The notes beneath the pieces were generated by a model. The model did not search any database. It worked only from the letters and a program-made list of their open reading frames with translations, and was not told the origin of the DNA. From Sphagnum compactum (lineage: Eukaryota > Bryophyta > Sphagnopsida > Sphagnales): a DNA stretch of 64,000 nucleotides. A program made the translations under genes and the position numbers. Location of the stretch: assembly GCA_965153455.1 (NCBI GenBank), contig OZ234494.1, positions 2,108,001 through 2,172,000 of the forward strand, given 5' to 3'. Of this stretch, positions 49,830 through 61,504 are shown piece after piece. Positions within the stretch are counted from its first letter, which is position 1. The number at the start of each line of letters is the position of its first letter.

Positions 49830-50081
49830 GAATTATTAACCGTGGCCAAAGTTGGGATCATCCATAGGAAGATGTAGCAAGAGGATGATAAACCCTAAGC
49901 AAATTTAGCCAAATCTGACTATAAACCAGAAATAAAGTAAAAATCTTTAATCGTACTTCTGTAAATGTTTTTACATGATGAAAACCAAATTATACAATTC
50001 TGGTGATTTTTGCACCCTAGGTTGTATTTTTTTTGTCATGTGCCCAGTTTTTGGCGATATTGTGTTTAGATTTATTATAGA
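49830..50081 (-). repeat. MITE-like repeat family C, copy 3 (inverted)
   Basis: On the minus strand it reads TTTATAGTCAGATTTGGC, ATCTTCCTATGGATGATC and AACTTTGGCCACGG, in the same order as copy 2. Confidence 0.55.
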
Positions 50082-50358
50082 GTATAGTAGCTTAAGGGAT
50101 TTTGGCCCCTAGGTAATAACAGGTCTATTTCTATATGAGAATTTTTGAAAGATGGTATTTTGGCTTGTGTTGAAACTTGAGATTAGTTATAATAGAGTTA
50201 TAATATCTTGGAGGATTTTGGTTTCTTCCAGAGGATTTTTTTGAAGATTATATTTTTGCATGGTGAAATATTTGAGTTTCGATAATTCTTCTTCTTTTGC
50301 CTTAAGATACTTTTTCATGTAAATGGCAAGGCCACACTGTGACACACCCCTTGTTTTA
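50082..50358 (-). repeat. Repeat family B, copy 3 (inverted)
   Basis: The reverse complement of the 6944-7208 copy: GGGATTTTGGCCCCTAGG, GGCTTGTGTTGAAACTTGAG, CCTTAAGATACTTTTTCATG and GGCCACACTGTGACACACCC. It adjoins family C copy 3 on its left. Confidence 0.82.
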
Positions 50359-50515
50359 TTGGTGTGTACAACTTTGATAGTACACAATCTCCCAATCTCA
50401 GGTTGTGTGTTGTGTTATGTGGACCTAGACCACTTTCAGAACCAGACTGGTTTGGGTCTTTTCTTGAACTAGAACATGAGAATTGGAGACTTAAGAGTTT
50501 GAAGAATCCTACTTG

Positions 50516-50804
50516 GAGCATCTCCACCCCACACCTGCAAACACCCCTTTTCATTAAATCTTGCTGCGCTCCTGTATTGATGTCCATTTTGCAGTGGTCA
50601 TTTTAGCCCCGTTAAAATCTGTTTTCTACTATGGATTTGGACAATGACTATGACTATTACTCGTCCAGATGTAAAGACATAAATGGTCTTTGAGTGTTTG
50701 AAGGGACTTTTATGACGTTTGTGGGTGGGCACAGTGATCATTAAACACCATTCTATTTTAACATAAAGGAGTTAGTTGTTTACAGTTTTGGGGTGGAGAT
50801 GCTC
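50516..50804. mobile_element. MITE with perfect 16-bp terminal inverted repeats
   Basis: It begins GAGCATCTCCACCCCA and ends TGGGGTGGAGATGCTC, a perfect inverted pair 289 bases end to end. Flanking triplets are TTG and TTA, one mismatch from the TTA/TAA duplication of PIF/Harbinger elements. The GAGCATCTCC end type is common in plant MITEs. It has no coding capacity. Confidence 0.82.
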
Positions 50805-51164
50805 TTAGAACTCATCCAGAAGTTTGATCCAAATTTCAAAAATTAGTCAGAATTAGAACCAGAGGTTCTGTCCAATTACAAAAAGCATCAAAACTGAAAC
50901 AGATGGTTCTTTTCCAAGCACAGAACTGGACAACATTATTAGCGGTATGCATTCCCAAAGACTAGTAACCATGTGTGCAATTTGATTTCCAAATTTTCAT
51001 AAAACCGGAACTAAAAGGTTCTTCACAAAATCAAAGAACAGCCCAACACTGGTTGGGACTTAATGGGGACCCAGTAGAATGTTGCAGTTACCTAAAGCCT
51101 TTTCTGTTTGGAACCTGTCTGACCAATTGCACATACGAGAGAATATGGAGTGTACCGTCCAAAG

Positions 51165-51500
51165 TTTTCAAAGTGCCAAAGGGCCCTCCTCTTTTTGTCT
51201 TTGTTACTTTTGTTTGTCAAAAAATTTCAATTACATTGCAAAAGATGCAACCATCCTCCATCTTAAGTCAGGTGGTAGCAGTAGGCATAGCTGCTTCCCA
51301 ACTTCCACCTTTTCATAACGCACCCCCGCCCCCATCACCACAGCCAACCTATTACCAGCAGTTGATTGTTGAGAGATTTTGACATCTAGTTTGTGTGAAC
51401 TTGACGTCCTTTAAATTCTCCCCCTTTTTTCTTTGTAATACTATTGCACATTTTTTGAATCAGCGATGTGTTTACAAATAAAGTTTTGGAGGGTTATTGC
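51165..51500 (+). pseudogene. 5'-truncated fragment of the same retroelement family
   Basis: The frame ending at 51382 contains KGPPLFVFVTFVCQKISIT and continues to LPPFHNAPP. It parallels KGPPPFVFVTFLCKKISIT and LPPLQNAPP of the 36.4 kb copy. The match continues past the stop to a shared AATAAAGTTTTG (AATAAA at 51477-51482). Homology starts abruptly near 51165, so this is a 3'-end fragment, typical of 5' truncation during target-primed reverse transcription. Confidence 0.65.
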
Positions 51501-52179
51501 TGGGCATGTTGCAATTTTTTGATTTTTTCACATTCCAAGAATCTTTACATGAAGGCCATCCTATAATTAATTCAGCATTGGCTCAATTGGCATTTGCATA
51601 TGATTAATCCATGAAGAAAGTGTGAAATGAACAATTGGTACCTTGAATATTTGGGAGGGGCAGGTTCACCTGTCCTGGTTTTGGATATCCTTTGTGCAAT
51701 AATATATCCATCATAATTTCCTTGAGCGTTTCACACAGATTACAACTGCATGTCGACATAACACACACACTCACACACACAAAAAATATAGATACAACTG
51801 CATGCAAAGGAATCCAGTACAATCAAACACAAAATCCATGTCCAGATATCTGCCCTGTAGTTACTAACTTTTTAGGGTTTCTTGTTCAAATCTGGGTTGT
51901 CTGGCACCTGGGTTAGTCTGGACAAGGTACTGCATGCACCTCAAAAATTTCCAAGTTTTGAGTGCATTTACACAAGAACCTGATGCGGTCACACATTTAT
52001 AAATACCCACGGAATAACCAATGGCATCATGCTTATATGGCACTGATGCGGCACTAACACGGTGTTGATAGGACGCTCAAGAATGCATTGGGAACACATG
52101 TTCTCGCATGGGAACCCATGCCCTGAAAAAAAGAAGTACAATGTTTTGAAAGTGTTCATGTTCAATATTTTGCCCCCAA

Positions 52180-52740
52180 AATTTGCATCGTTTTAGAAAA
52201 AACCTATGTTGACATAGGTTTTGGAAAGAAAAAGAAAAAAAGGTGCAATTTGTTCAATATTTTTCTCAAATCATAAGTAATGTTACAAAAACATCATGTT
52301 GGCATAGGTATTTTTGAAATGACATAGGTTTTGAAAGAAAAAGAAGTTCTGTATTTTCTATTTTCTTTCTCTACCTTTTTCCCAAAACCTACATCATTTC
52401 CAAAAAAACCCACATCAACAAAGGTATTTTTGAAAATGATGTAGGTTTTGGGAAAATAAATAAATAAAGTTCATTTTTTAAAAAAAATTCCAACCAAACC
52501 TATGTCATTTCAAAAAAAACTTACGTCGACATATGTGTCTTTTAAAATGACATAGGTTTAAAAAAATAAAAAATAAACTATTAATTTTTTTCAGTTTTTC
52601 TTTGTTTTGTCCCCAAAACCTAGGTTTTTTTTGAGAAATTGAATTATTTTTTTGATTTTTCAGTTTTTATTTTCCAAAACCTACCTCAATATAGGTTTTT
52701 AAAAAAAAGTGATGTAGGTTTTGAAAGAAAAAATTAAAAT
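52180..52740. repeat. Hairpin-forming degenerate array
   Basis: Blocks with CCTATGT(C/T) and ACATAGG, or CCTACATCA and TGATGTAGG, face each other across 15-50 bases at least four times (for example AACCTATGTTGACATAGGTT at 52202). They are separated by A- and T-rich text. Each unit could fold into a hairpin. No coding capacity. Confidence 0.7.
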
Positions 52741-52749
52741 TTCTTGTTA

Positions 52750-53170
52750 ATTATTGTTATGACCTTAGTCTTGGCTCTTGACATGGGAAGGGAATCATGA
52801 CAAGGGAAGTGGGCCAAGAAAGTGTCCCATGATTCAAGCACATCCATGCAAGTTTGAGGGTGCAAGAGAGTGAGTCTCAACATTCCCAAGTGGTTTGAAA
52901 GTCCAAAGGAGTTGGAAAAACAAGAATTACATGACCAAAGGAATGGTCAAGAATCAAATTGATAGTTTAACTCCTAATCACTAAGATGTATGATATCAAA
53001 ATCATATCACTTTTGATTGAAACATGTGATATGTTGTTGGAAAGTTTTTTTCAAGGGCTATAACTTTTCTTGTGAGCTCCCAAATTAGAATCCAAATGGA
53101 AGAATGTTAGGTTATGGTTAGTAAACTAAAATAAATTTGGCCCCAAGCCCATTTTGGTCAATGTTAATAA
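52750..53170 (+). repeat. LTR-like relic
   Basis: TGTTATGACCTTAGTCTTGG near 52752 followed by GTGATATGTTGTTGGAAAG and GGGCTATAACTTTTCTTGTG (53026-53080) is similar in layout to the window's LTR copies, but strongly diverged. No ends or target duplication assigned. Confidence 0.35.
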
Positions 53171-53626
53171 ATTGAAAGCCTACTAGGTTTTTGATGATGC
53201 AACCAAAGGGATTGGTTACAAAGTTTAGAAGGGGGGATAAAGGTATAGTAATGCTTGAAGAAGAAGAAAACTAGGAGGTCATTTTTGGAGAGGAAGAGGA
53301 AATTGACTAGGAAACGACAGTGGAAGAAACCTTAAGGATAATAGTTTTTAGAGAAAACCAAATAATAATGGTGGAGGATGGTACATTTGTTTTTTTTTTT
53401 TTAAGGTAGGATTATTGAATTGAAGTGACAATAATTATTGCCTCACCTAACAAGGATGAAAATGACAAGGAATTTCAAGGGATATAGAGAATTTGGGAAA
53501 GTTCAAAGTAATTGGAAATTTACTTGGATGGTAACGATAGCTTCTTCCCACCTACACCCAGATGTTTCATGATGGAGGTAGTACCCATAATAGGGGCAAT
53601 GATTAAGTCAATTGGATGAAGGTTGG

Positions 53627-54264
53627 TGGTAAAAGTGAAATTTAATCCCTGCAAAATTATTTCACACTATTGTAACAACAGATTTGCATTACAATATGCA
53701 CACATTCACAATTTTTGCTTTAATTCTAACCACATTTGACTATGCAATTCATTAAAACACCATATTCATGATTATTTCATATAACAAAAATATGCAATTC
53801 AGAATACAATGTAGAAAAATCCCGAGACAAAATTACAATTCAATACATTACATTTTTTATACTCCATAAAATTCACACAACAATATGGACATGGAAATCG
53901 CTGCAGAAGTCTGAACTTCTATCAGTTTTACTATTAAAAAAAAACTCCATTCGAATTATAGCAAAATTCCATGTTCTATGGAAATGAAATCAAACAGCAA
54001 AATAAAATATGTGGTTTATCCAAAAACAAAATCTATGGTTTTCTACTACCAAGTACCTACAATTCTCCTTCTTCAAAACTGTGTCTCCCAAAAAAAATCC
54101 TCCTCCTCTTCCCTAGATCTTCGCTCTTTGGGCAATCCCAAGTCACATCATCATGATTCAAAACCAATAAGAATTAAAAATTCAAAACTACAATGTTCCA
54201 TGAACAATCCCTATATTAAATGCCTTGTTCATCCAAATCATGTAATCATCATACACCCTTAACA
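53627..54264 (-). repeat. 3' LTR of the 53.6-62.1 kb element
   Basis: This 638-base copy matches the right LTR along its whole length, with scattered substitutions and small indels. Shared blocks include TTTAATCC, CTCCTCCTCTTCCCTAGATCTT and CCAAGTCACATCATCATGATT, the latter two named only as landmarks. The clear divergence from its partner says the insertion is old. Confidence 0.92.
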
Positions 54265-54274
54265 TTACCCCTCT
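54265..54274 (-). other. Polypurine tract
   Basis: On the minus strand AGAGGGGTAA abuts the 3' LTR start TGTTAAGGG. It is short but sits exactly where plus-strand priming should occur. Confidence 0.6.
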
Positions 54275-54599
54275 GTAATTTGGATTCCGACCCCAAAATC
54301 CTTGGAACATGACAAAATGAAATAAAAGTATTTTGTAACACTCTAAACATATGTTTCCTCTACGATAGTATCTACAATTTCAACTTGTACAACAACTAGT
54401 GGTTCTGTACCCACTTTGGGTTTGTAGTTCAGACTTATATCTCTGTCTTTGAAATTCTGACCTCCTCCTCCACTAACTTAGTATGTGGTTCTATTTCCAA
54501 GGGCTACATTTTAGATACCTCTTCTTTTATTGCTGGAATAATCTCCACTTGTCCTTGTTCCTAAGTTATCTACAGTTCTTTTCTTCTTGATCCCTTCTT

Positions 54600-57434
54600 T
54601 TGAGGTCCTATGGTTCCTTGATTTGCACTTCCTCCTCCTGAGCTATTCCATTGGGCCTTGCTTCAATCTCCTCATCTTGGCCCGATACCTCTGTACTTGT
54701 TGGATTGCCACAGATAAAATCTGGAATTGTTTTTTGATAAGCTTCCAACTTGTACTTCATAATTCTTTCATCAGCTCTATGTTGAGCCAAAAAATTTTCC
54801 AACTCCTTTGTAAAATATTCCTCTGCAACCTCCCACCATTATTTATATTTTGCCTCAGAATCCTTCATCTTGTTCATATGGTATAATATTGCAACATTTG
54901 TCCATAATCCTTTAGACTTTTCTTTAACACTAGCTGGGTCTACACTCTTCCTTTGTTCATGTGCCATTTTTAACTATGCTTACAGGTGTTGTAGATTCTG
55001 CTGATACTCTTTCTTTTCTTCCAGCAACTTCTATTTCTCTGCTTCTACTGTCTTTCTTCTAAGCTCTTTAGATTCATTAATTCCAAATGTATCAGAACAT
55101 TCTCCTTTTCCTTCTATTTTTTAGTCAATGTTTTCACGTGACTACTTAAAGCTTCTTATTATTGCTTATGAAGAAACAATGCTTTTGTCCACTTCCTCTT
55201 TATGAATTCCTAGATTTTAGACTTCTACTTTAAATCCTACATGTTTTCATCCTATGACTTCAGGCGTGTTGTGCTACCCTTGAGCTTTTCATTTTCATCC
55301 TATAGTTTCTTAATGAGCCCTTTAATTTTCTACTCAACCTTTGCCGTGTTCTTCCTCCAAATTTCCACATTATGCTTATACCCCTTTTGGAAGTCCCTTT
55401 CCTTATCCAATTCCTTTTGTAGTATTGCCTTCTCCTTCTCCCCCATGGCCAATATGTTCTTTAAATTGCTCACCTCTAGATTCAAATTGCCCATATTCAC
55501 ACTTACAATTGTCATAGTTTGAAATAATTTAGTTGTTTTTTGTGTTTGCATTACTTTTGCAGCTACCTCCACAAATTTGGTGTACTTGTCTGTGTCGTAG
55601 GATTTTTAGATCCTTCTATAAATGATCCCATCTCCTACACCAATCTACTCCCCAACTCAAATTCAAGTGGAAATCCTTCTACAAATCCTGATCTACTACC
55701 TGGTACCTATATTTCTAATGGTCTGAGTATTGCAAAAGAAGGTTATGTTTCCACTCTCTTTGTCTATAATCTAGTAGCATGTAGACCTTCCTGTGTCTAC
55801 TATTGTTGTTGTTGCAAATGATGTTGTAAATGCTGGAAATGTTGTGGACTTGTAGTGGTCTCCATCCAATCTTCATATACATTGTCATCAAAATGTAGAT
55901 GTTTTTCACCCTTTGGAAACCTTGTGTCATGTTCCTTCTTAACTTCTTAGCTCTACTCCCTTAGCTATCTTTCATGTGGAGATGTCATCTATGGTACCTC
56001 TTGCCTCTGCTCCCTAAGTTGTCTTTCTTGTGGAGATGTCATTTATGGTACCTCCTGCCTCTGTTCCTTGAGTTGTCTTTCCTGTGGAGATGTCATCTAT
56101 GGTATGTCCTGCCTCTACTCCTTGAGCTGTCTTTCTTGTGGAGATGTCATCTATGGTACTTATGTAGTTTGTGTGGTTGCCTGTACAATTGTTGGCACTT
56201 CCCATACCATTGTTGGCACTATAGATGGTTCCATTTTGCCCCTCATCATTTTTTGTGCCCTTACATTTGTGCTCTCATGTTCCCTCTTCACTCCTAAGCT
56301 TAAGGCACTTTCTTCAACTCTATTTTCTTTTTAAAAACACTTCTTGGAGAATTTGCGACAACTTTCTTTCTATTTTCCAGTGTTGTCTGCATCTCCTCCC
56401 TAGTTCTTTTAACCTTGGTTGATGGTTTATCTAGATTTTCCTTTTGATGCACAAATAAATACCTACAGATTTTTGCCAATATCAAGGCAGACTAATAGGT
56501 ATCTTTCTTATTTCCCTTATTGTCCTTGACATACTTATACCATCGATCTAGCTCATTACATAGACTATTGAACATAATTTGTGCCCAACCTACCTTCTGC
56601 CCCTTTTTTGCTCTCATCAATGTTATGACAGTCTTATTGTTAAAATATTGTACCTTCTCCCTTTGATAAATGACAGATATAATGGCAAGATATTTGACAA
56701 AGTATGGCAGACCCAAACTCTTTGTATTCCACTGATTTGCAAAATAATTTACAAGTGCAAGTCTACAATTCTACAATGCCTCAACCATTAGTGACAACCA
56801 ATTGTTTACTAATGACATACACCTTATCCTTATGCCCAAAGTAAATATCTACGCCTTTAATAAAAAAAATTGTTCATAAATTCCAACATGACATTGGGCA
56901 TTGGTGCTTTCCAATCCATCAAAAACAAAGGAACAAGCCCGCCTTTAAAAGCCCAGTCTTCTTCCTCAGTAATGTCCTTCCAATTCTCCATCCATTCAAC
57001 ATGCTTATCATAATTTTGTTTTGTCTGTGTCCACATGAATCATTGAGGATCTGGAATTTTAATACCTTTCTCCAAAAGTGTAGCTTTGTCCAGGATTGCA
57101 CATTTTCTCTTTGTTACAACTTCCGACTCACGCCTTTCGATTTCCATCGCCCTTTGTTGTGCTTCCACCATCGCTTGCAACTCTATGGATTGCTATACTT
57201 CCATCTGCACTTTTGTAAATAACTGTAATTTCGCCTCAACAACATTTTCCTCCCCTGTGTCCTTCTGCATTATCTGTTCTTCCACGAAGTGCTACTCCAC
57301 AACTTCATTTTCCTCAGATTCTTCAATGAACACTGGATCTACTGATGTAGCTCTTGGTCCTGTCTCTTCTCTTACACACCAACTTCTTCTGCTTCTACGT
57401 AAAAACTCAATTGCAAATGTTCCAGTTCTATATA
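54600..57434 (-). pseudogene. 3' accessory ORF relic of the LTR element
   Basis: The minus strand between the integrase tail and the 3' LTR contains a chain of open segments in changing frames: 57292-57474, 56919-57101, 56492-56716, 56300-56485, 55330-55572 and 54608-54802. They are Lys/Glu-rich. The segment around WAQIMFNSLCNELDRWYKYV (56492-56716) and the heptad-like LEVSNLKNILAM with KAILQKELDKE (55330-55572) suggest a helical, partly coiled-coil protein. The position between pol and the 3' LTR matches the extra ORF of some plant Ty3 elements. I do not recognise a defined family and call no function. Many stops and frameshifts, plus the CACTA insertion at 57435, show it is dead. Confidence 0.55.
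55948..56160 (-). repeat. 54-bp in-frame tandem repeat (about 4 units)
   Basis: TGTGGAGATGTCAT recurs at 55975, 56029, 56083 and 56137, exactly 54 bases apart. On the minus strand each unit encodes 18 residues of the form RKTTQGTEAGGTINDIST with variation. The period is a multiple of three, so the repeat expanded within a translated frame. Confidence 0.9.
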
Positions 57435-59754
57435 CACTACATGAAAATGCATCATAGTTCACTCTGGGTTTCACTATATTTTGAGTGAATTTGGATAATT
57501 TTTAATATGGTGAAACTTATCAACCCCCTAGTGAATGGGGAGTAGTTGTTACGGACAGTGAATTGGTTCATTAGTACCTAGTGAAATATAAATTTACCAA
57601 GCCATTTCACTTGCTAGTTAATTAACTAGGCAACATGGAAATCAATTAAATTTAAGATATTTAATATTTAATATTATTGATAACTTCATGATTTTCATCC
57701 TATTAATTATTGGCACGTGTCATTACTTATGTTAGGTTAAAAACCTAGCCTACGTACATAGGCCATGTAATTAATTTAAGTAGGCACCTATTATACGGAA
57801 AAATATAGAAAAATATTCGATCAACTTACCATTGTTGACCACAAACATACCATTTGTGAAATTTGAACCCTTGACCTTTATGATGACAACAAACACCTCT
57901 ACCATCAAGCCACCATACTTGTTGTGATAATGTGTTACATTGCATTTTATTTACCCAATACTTCATTTTAAACATTACAAAAACATAAACTTTGAAAATT
58001 CATATCTTATTGAGATTTTGTCCAAATGAAATGATTAAAGTTTAATTTTAAAGTTTTTTCAATAATGCACATAATTACATTTATTTCCTTTTGAAAGTGT
58101 AAAATCATTTGAACAATTTTTTTGAATATCACTATTCAATAACATTTCAATGACCATTTTTAAAAAAAAGAAAATGTTTAATAAATGGATAATTTCTTTG
58201 TTAATATAATAATGCTACCTATGTTAGGTTATTTTCAGTTATTTTAAAGCTATTTTTCATTGTTTTAAGTTATTTCACCCTACAGTATTTACGACTATTT
58301 ATGGCTATTATCAGTTATTTTTGGCTATTTTTAGCTATTTCACCTTAAGTTACTTTAGGTTATTTCAAGTTATTTTAAACTATTTTATGATACTTTGGGT
58401 TATTTCACTTTATGTTATTATTGATTATTCTAGGCTATATTACCATAGGCTATTTATGGCTATTATATTGGTGGTTATTATTAATTATTCTATTGGTGGC
58501 TATTGGTGGTTATATATTTTATTGGTGGCTATTGTTGGTTATTTTATTAGTGGATATCGGTGGTTATTTTATTAGTGGTTATTAATGATTATTCTATTAA
58601 TAATTATTGATAGTTATTCTAGTGGTGGTTATTAATGGCTATTTTATTGGTGGCTATAGTGGTTATTCTATTATTGTCTACTGGTGGTTATTCTATTAAT
58701 GGTTATTGGTGGTTATTCTATTAATGGCTATTGGTGGTTATTCTATTAATGGCTATTGGTGGTTATTCTATTAATGGCTATTGGTGGTTATTCTATTAAT
58801 GGCTATTGGTGGTTATTCTATTAATGGCTATTGGTGGTTATTCTATTAATGGCTATTGGTGGTTATTCTATTAATGGCTATTGGTGGTTATTCTATTAAT
58901 GGCTATTAATATTTATTTTATTAATGGCTATTAGTAGTTATTTTATTGGTAGTTATTGGTGGAACTATTTTATTAATGGCTATTAGTGGCTATTGGTGGT
59001 TATTCTATTAGTGGTTATTGTTGGCTATTATTGTTTATTCTATTGTAGGCCATTGGTGGCTATCTTATTGGTGGATATTAATGGTTATTCTATTGATGGC
59101 CATTAATGGTTATTTTATTATAATCTATTGTTGAATATTCTAAGCAATATTATCATAAGCTATTGGTAGTTATTTTATCATAAGTTATTTTAAATTTTTT
59201 TCATAAACTATTATTGAATATTCTAGGTTATTTTACCTTAGGTCATTATATTATATTTTAGATTATTTTAAATTTTTTAAAATAACTTATAGTCACATAA
59301 AATACAATGACCTTGAATAACTTAAAGTATAACTTGAATATATTAACTTAAAGTAAAAAGTTTATAATAAACTAATATACCTTAAAGGGGAATAATGTAT
59401 AATAATTTAGGGTACAATAATTTATAATAGCCTATAATAACTTATAATAACTTAGGATATAAGTTAGAATAACTAAGGTAACCTAAAATAATATAGGGTA
59501 TATCATAACTAATATAGGGTATTTAAAACAACAACATAAAAATAATCCTATTTATCACAATAAATTATAATAGTGAATTATGTCAACTAATAGTGAAACA
59601 TTATGTTTACATAGTGATATTCTAGTGAAATAACTTTAACCAAGGTGAAATCATTTAACCAATGTGAAATCATTAAAGTGTAGTGAACTTATTTCACTTT
59701 CAAGGTCCCATAGTGATTTAGGTTAATGAACTTCACCCCATTTTTATAATAGTG
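57435..59754. mobile_element. CACTA (En/Spm-type) transposon, non-autonomous
   Basis: The 2320-base element starts CACTACATGAAAATG and ends with TAGTG. Its ends are imperfect inverted repeats: AAAATG then AGTTCA at matching spacing on both sides. It is flanked by ATA at 57432-57434 and 59755-59757, the 3-bp target duplication expected for CACTA elements. The subterminal zones are dense in TTCACT/AGTGAA motifs on both strands, where transposases of this superfamily typically bind. I see no transposase coding capacity. It lies inside the accessory ORF of the LTR element, so it is the younger insertion. Confidence 0.88.
58684..58910. repeat. 25-bp minisatellite, about 9 copies
   Basis: The unit GGTTATTCTATTAATGGCT plus ATTGGT repeats nearly perfectly about nine times. 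Degenerate GGTGGTTATT-like units extend on both sides (about 58320-59130). It sits in the middle of the CACTA element. The open frame over part of it is a by-product of stop-poor repeats, not a gene. Confidence 0.92.
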
Positions 59755-60739
59755 ATATATTTTGAATTATTGTTTATGCAAATTGCATCTTCTCATTGTA
59801 TGTTTTTCCTTCTGCACATTCGGAAGATGATGATGAATGCAACAACAACCTTATAGCTAATGGTTGAATATTCAACATGCCTTCACACTTTGCTCTTCTC
59901 ATGATCAATTCCTCTTCTACTTCTGTTCACAACAATTTCGCTTCCTCCTCCTGCCTTCGTCTATGCTCACTTCTCTGCGCTTCCTTTTCTTTTGTTATTC
60001 TCTATAATTTTTCAATCGCACTTTCTACATTCATGCTGCTATGAATTCCAAAACTTCGAAAACGTGCACAACTTCTAATAACAAACGCAAACTGCTTTTA
60101 ATGGTTACCCTTTTTTTTCATCCTTTAACTTCATGTCCATCACATTCAATTTTTTACTTGCTCGTCGTCTTTTAATTAACGTGTGATCCTCGAAATTAAT
60201 ACAGCCCATGATTACAAGTTTGTGTTCCTTGTACAACCATGTGGAAGCACTTCGTGTCATCATTATGAATGAACACTGCAGATTTCATCTTCTTACAGAT
60301 TATTCCACATCCCTAATTTCCTTACATTAGCTAACTAATTTCACCTCGTTTGCCTTGTACACTTTTTGTTAATTGTGCCATTTATTAGCTGATTGTGCTA
60401 ACAAATCTGATGATTGTGTGAATACCCTTTATGATTGGGCAAATACTTATGCTAATTTAATTGATACCCTTGATAGATTATCTTCAGATCTTTACATCCC
60501 AAATCTTCACTTTTGTAAGTATTATTCACGAACTTGTCAGTCATTTGTAAATTGAAAACCAATATTGTGTTGACTGTAGAATCTTCCATCTGTTCTCCAT
60601 CTTTAGTACTATGCATCTATGGTTTTTATGTTTCATAGTCTTCATCTTCCTCCTCCATATCAGAATTCTCTGCCTGAACTCCACCTACATTCTATTCCCA
60701 ATATACTGGCATCTACTGTTCTTGTTTCTGAACTTCAGA

Positions 60740-61235
60740 TTCCATGAACTTATAAGGTTTTAGCTTATTCACATTAACCAACATAGGGTTAGTTTCAAAC
60801 TTTTCAATGGTCACCAATAACACAGTGTTATTTGGCAACACATACTATACTTTGTATGGTCCAAATCATTTCCTAATAAACTTCCCTAAGTGTGACTTAT
60901 TGCCCTTTGGAAACCACATAACTTAATTACTAAAACTAAACTATTTTTTTAGATTCTTTTGTTGACTCCATAATGCTCTATTCCATTATCGAAGTTTTGT
61001 AGTTTTTGCTGTAATTGTGCCTTTTCTGAAGACCCCCAATCCATACTTCATGTTGTACCACCTTTGGTGGTAGAAATGACCTATGCCATGCAGGTCTTTC
61101 CTCTGTTATTAGAACTTGTCTGTCCAACATCAAATTTGGACATGGGGTTTCTATAAGCTTGGCATACTCTTTTCCATTTTCAAGATTGTATTTTATTTGT
61201 TTTCCAATGATTTGATGATTTGCCTCCAAGTTCAA
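60740..61235 (-). pseudogene. Ty3/gypsy integrase C-terminal tail, decayed
   Basis: The best part (about 60760-60925) reads as GKFIRK, stop, FGPYKV, stop, YVLPNNTVLLV, then a segment ending VNKLKPYK. This is the integrase C-terminal pattern of plant Ty3/gypsy elements (WxGPYxV followed by VNxxxLKPY). At least two in-frame stops break it. The upstream stretch to 61235 stays open for 85 codons but is only weakly like integrase. Because this tail lies only a few hundred bases inside the 5' LTR, the normal upstream genes have been deleted or never were present. It cannot make a working integrase. Confidence 0.8.
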
Positions 61236-61481
61236 TTATCGTTGTAAACTCCGGTTCACCATTTGATTCATTTTGTTTCATAATTCTTCATCTTTAGAGT
61301 CTGTAGATCGCTTTGCAATCTTTATCTTAGAATCAATCGCTTAGACTTCTAATACTTTTTAACATACCCCTATTATTTATGAATTGAGAACAAAACCATT
61401 TGTTTGAATACTCTCCTCTATAGTATAACAACAAAAATTGTAAAAAACCTTCTTGTTATATCAAAAAAAAATAGAAAAAAA

Positions 61482-61502
61482 TTCCCCACAAGATGGTCAC
61501 CA
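61482..61502 (-). other. Primer-binding site
   Basis: Read on the minus strand, two bases after the 5' LTR, the sequence is TGGTGACCATCTTGTGGGG followed by AA. This resembles the TGGCGCC...TGTGGGGA sites of plant Ty3/gypsy elements of the Tat/Athila kind, with several changes. The exact priming tRNA is not assigned. Confidence 0.65.
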
Positions 61503-61504
61503 AA

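Noticed and set aside
58321-58575. 84-codon Tyr/Ile-rich frame
   Set aside because: It is read through the GGTTATT minisatellite zone of a CACTA element and has no independent support.
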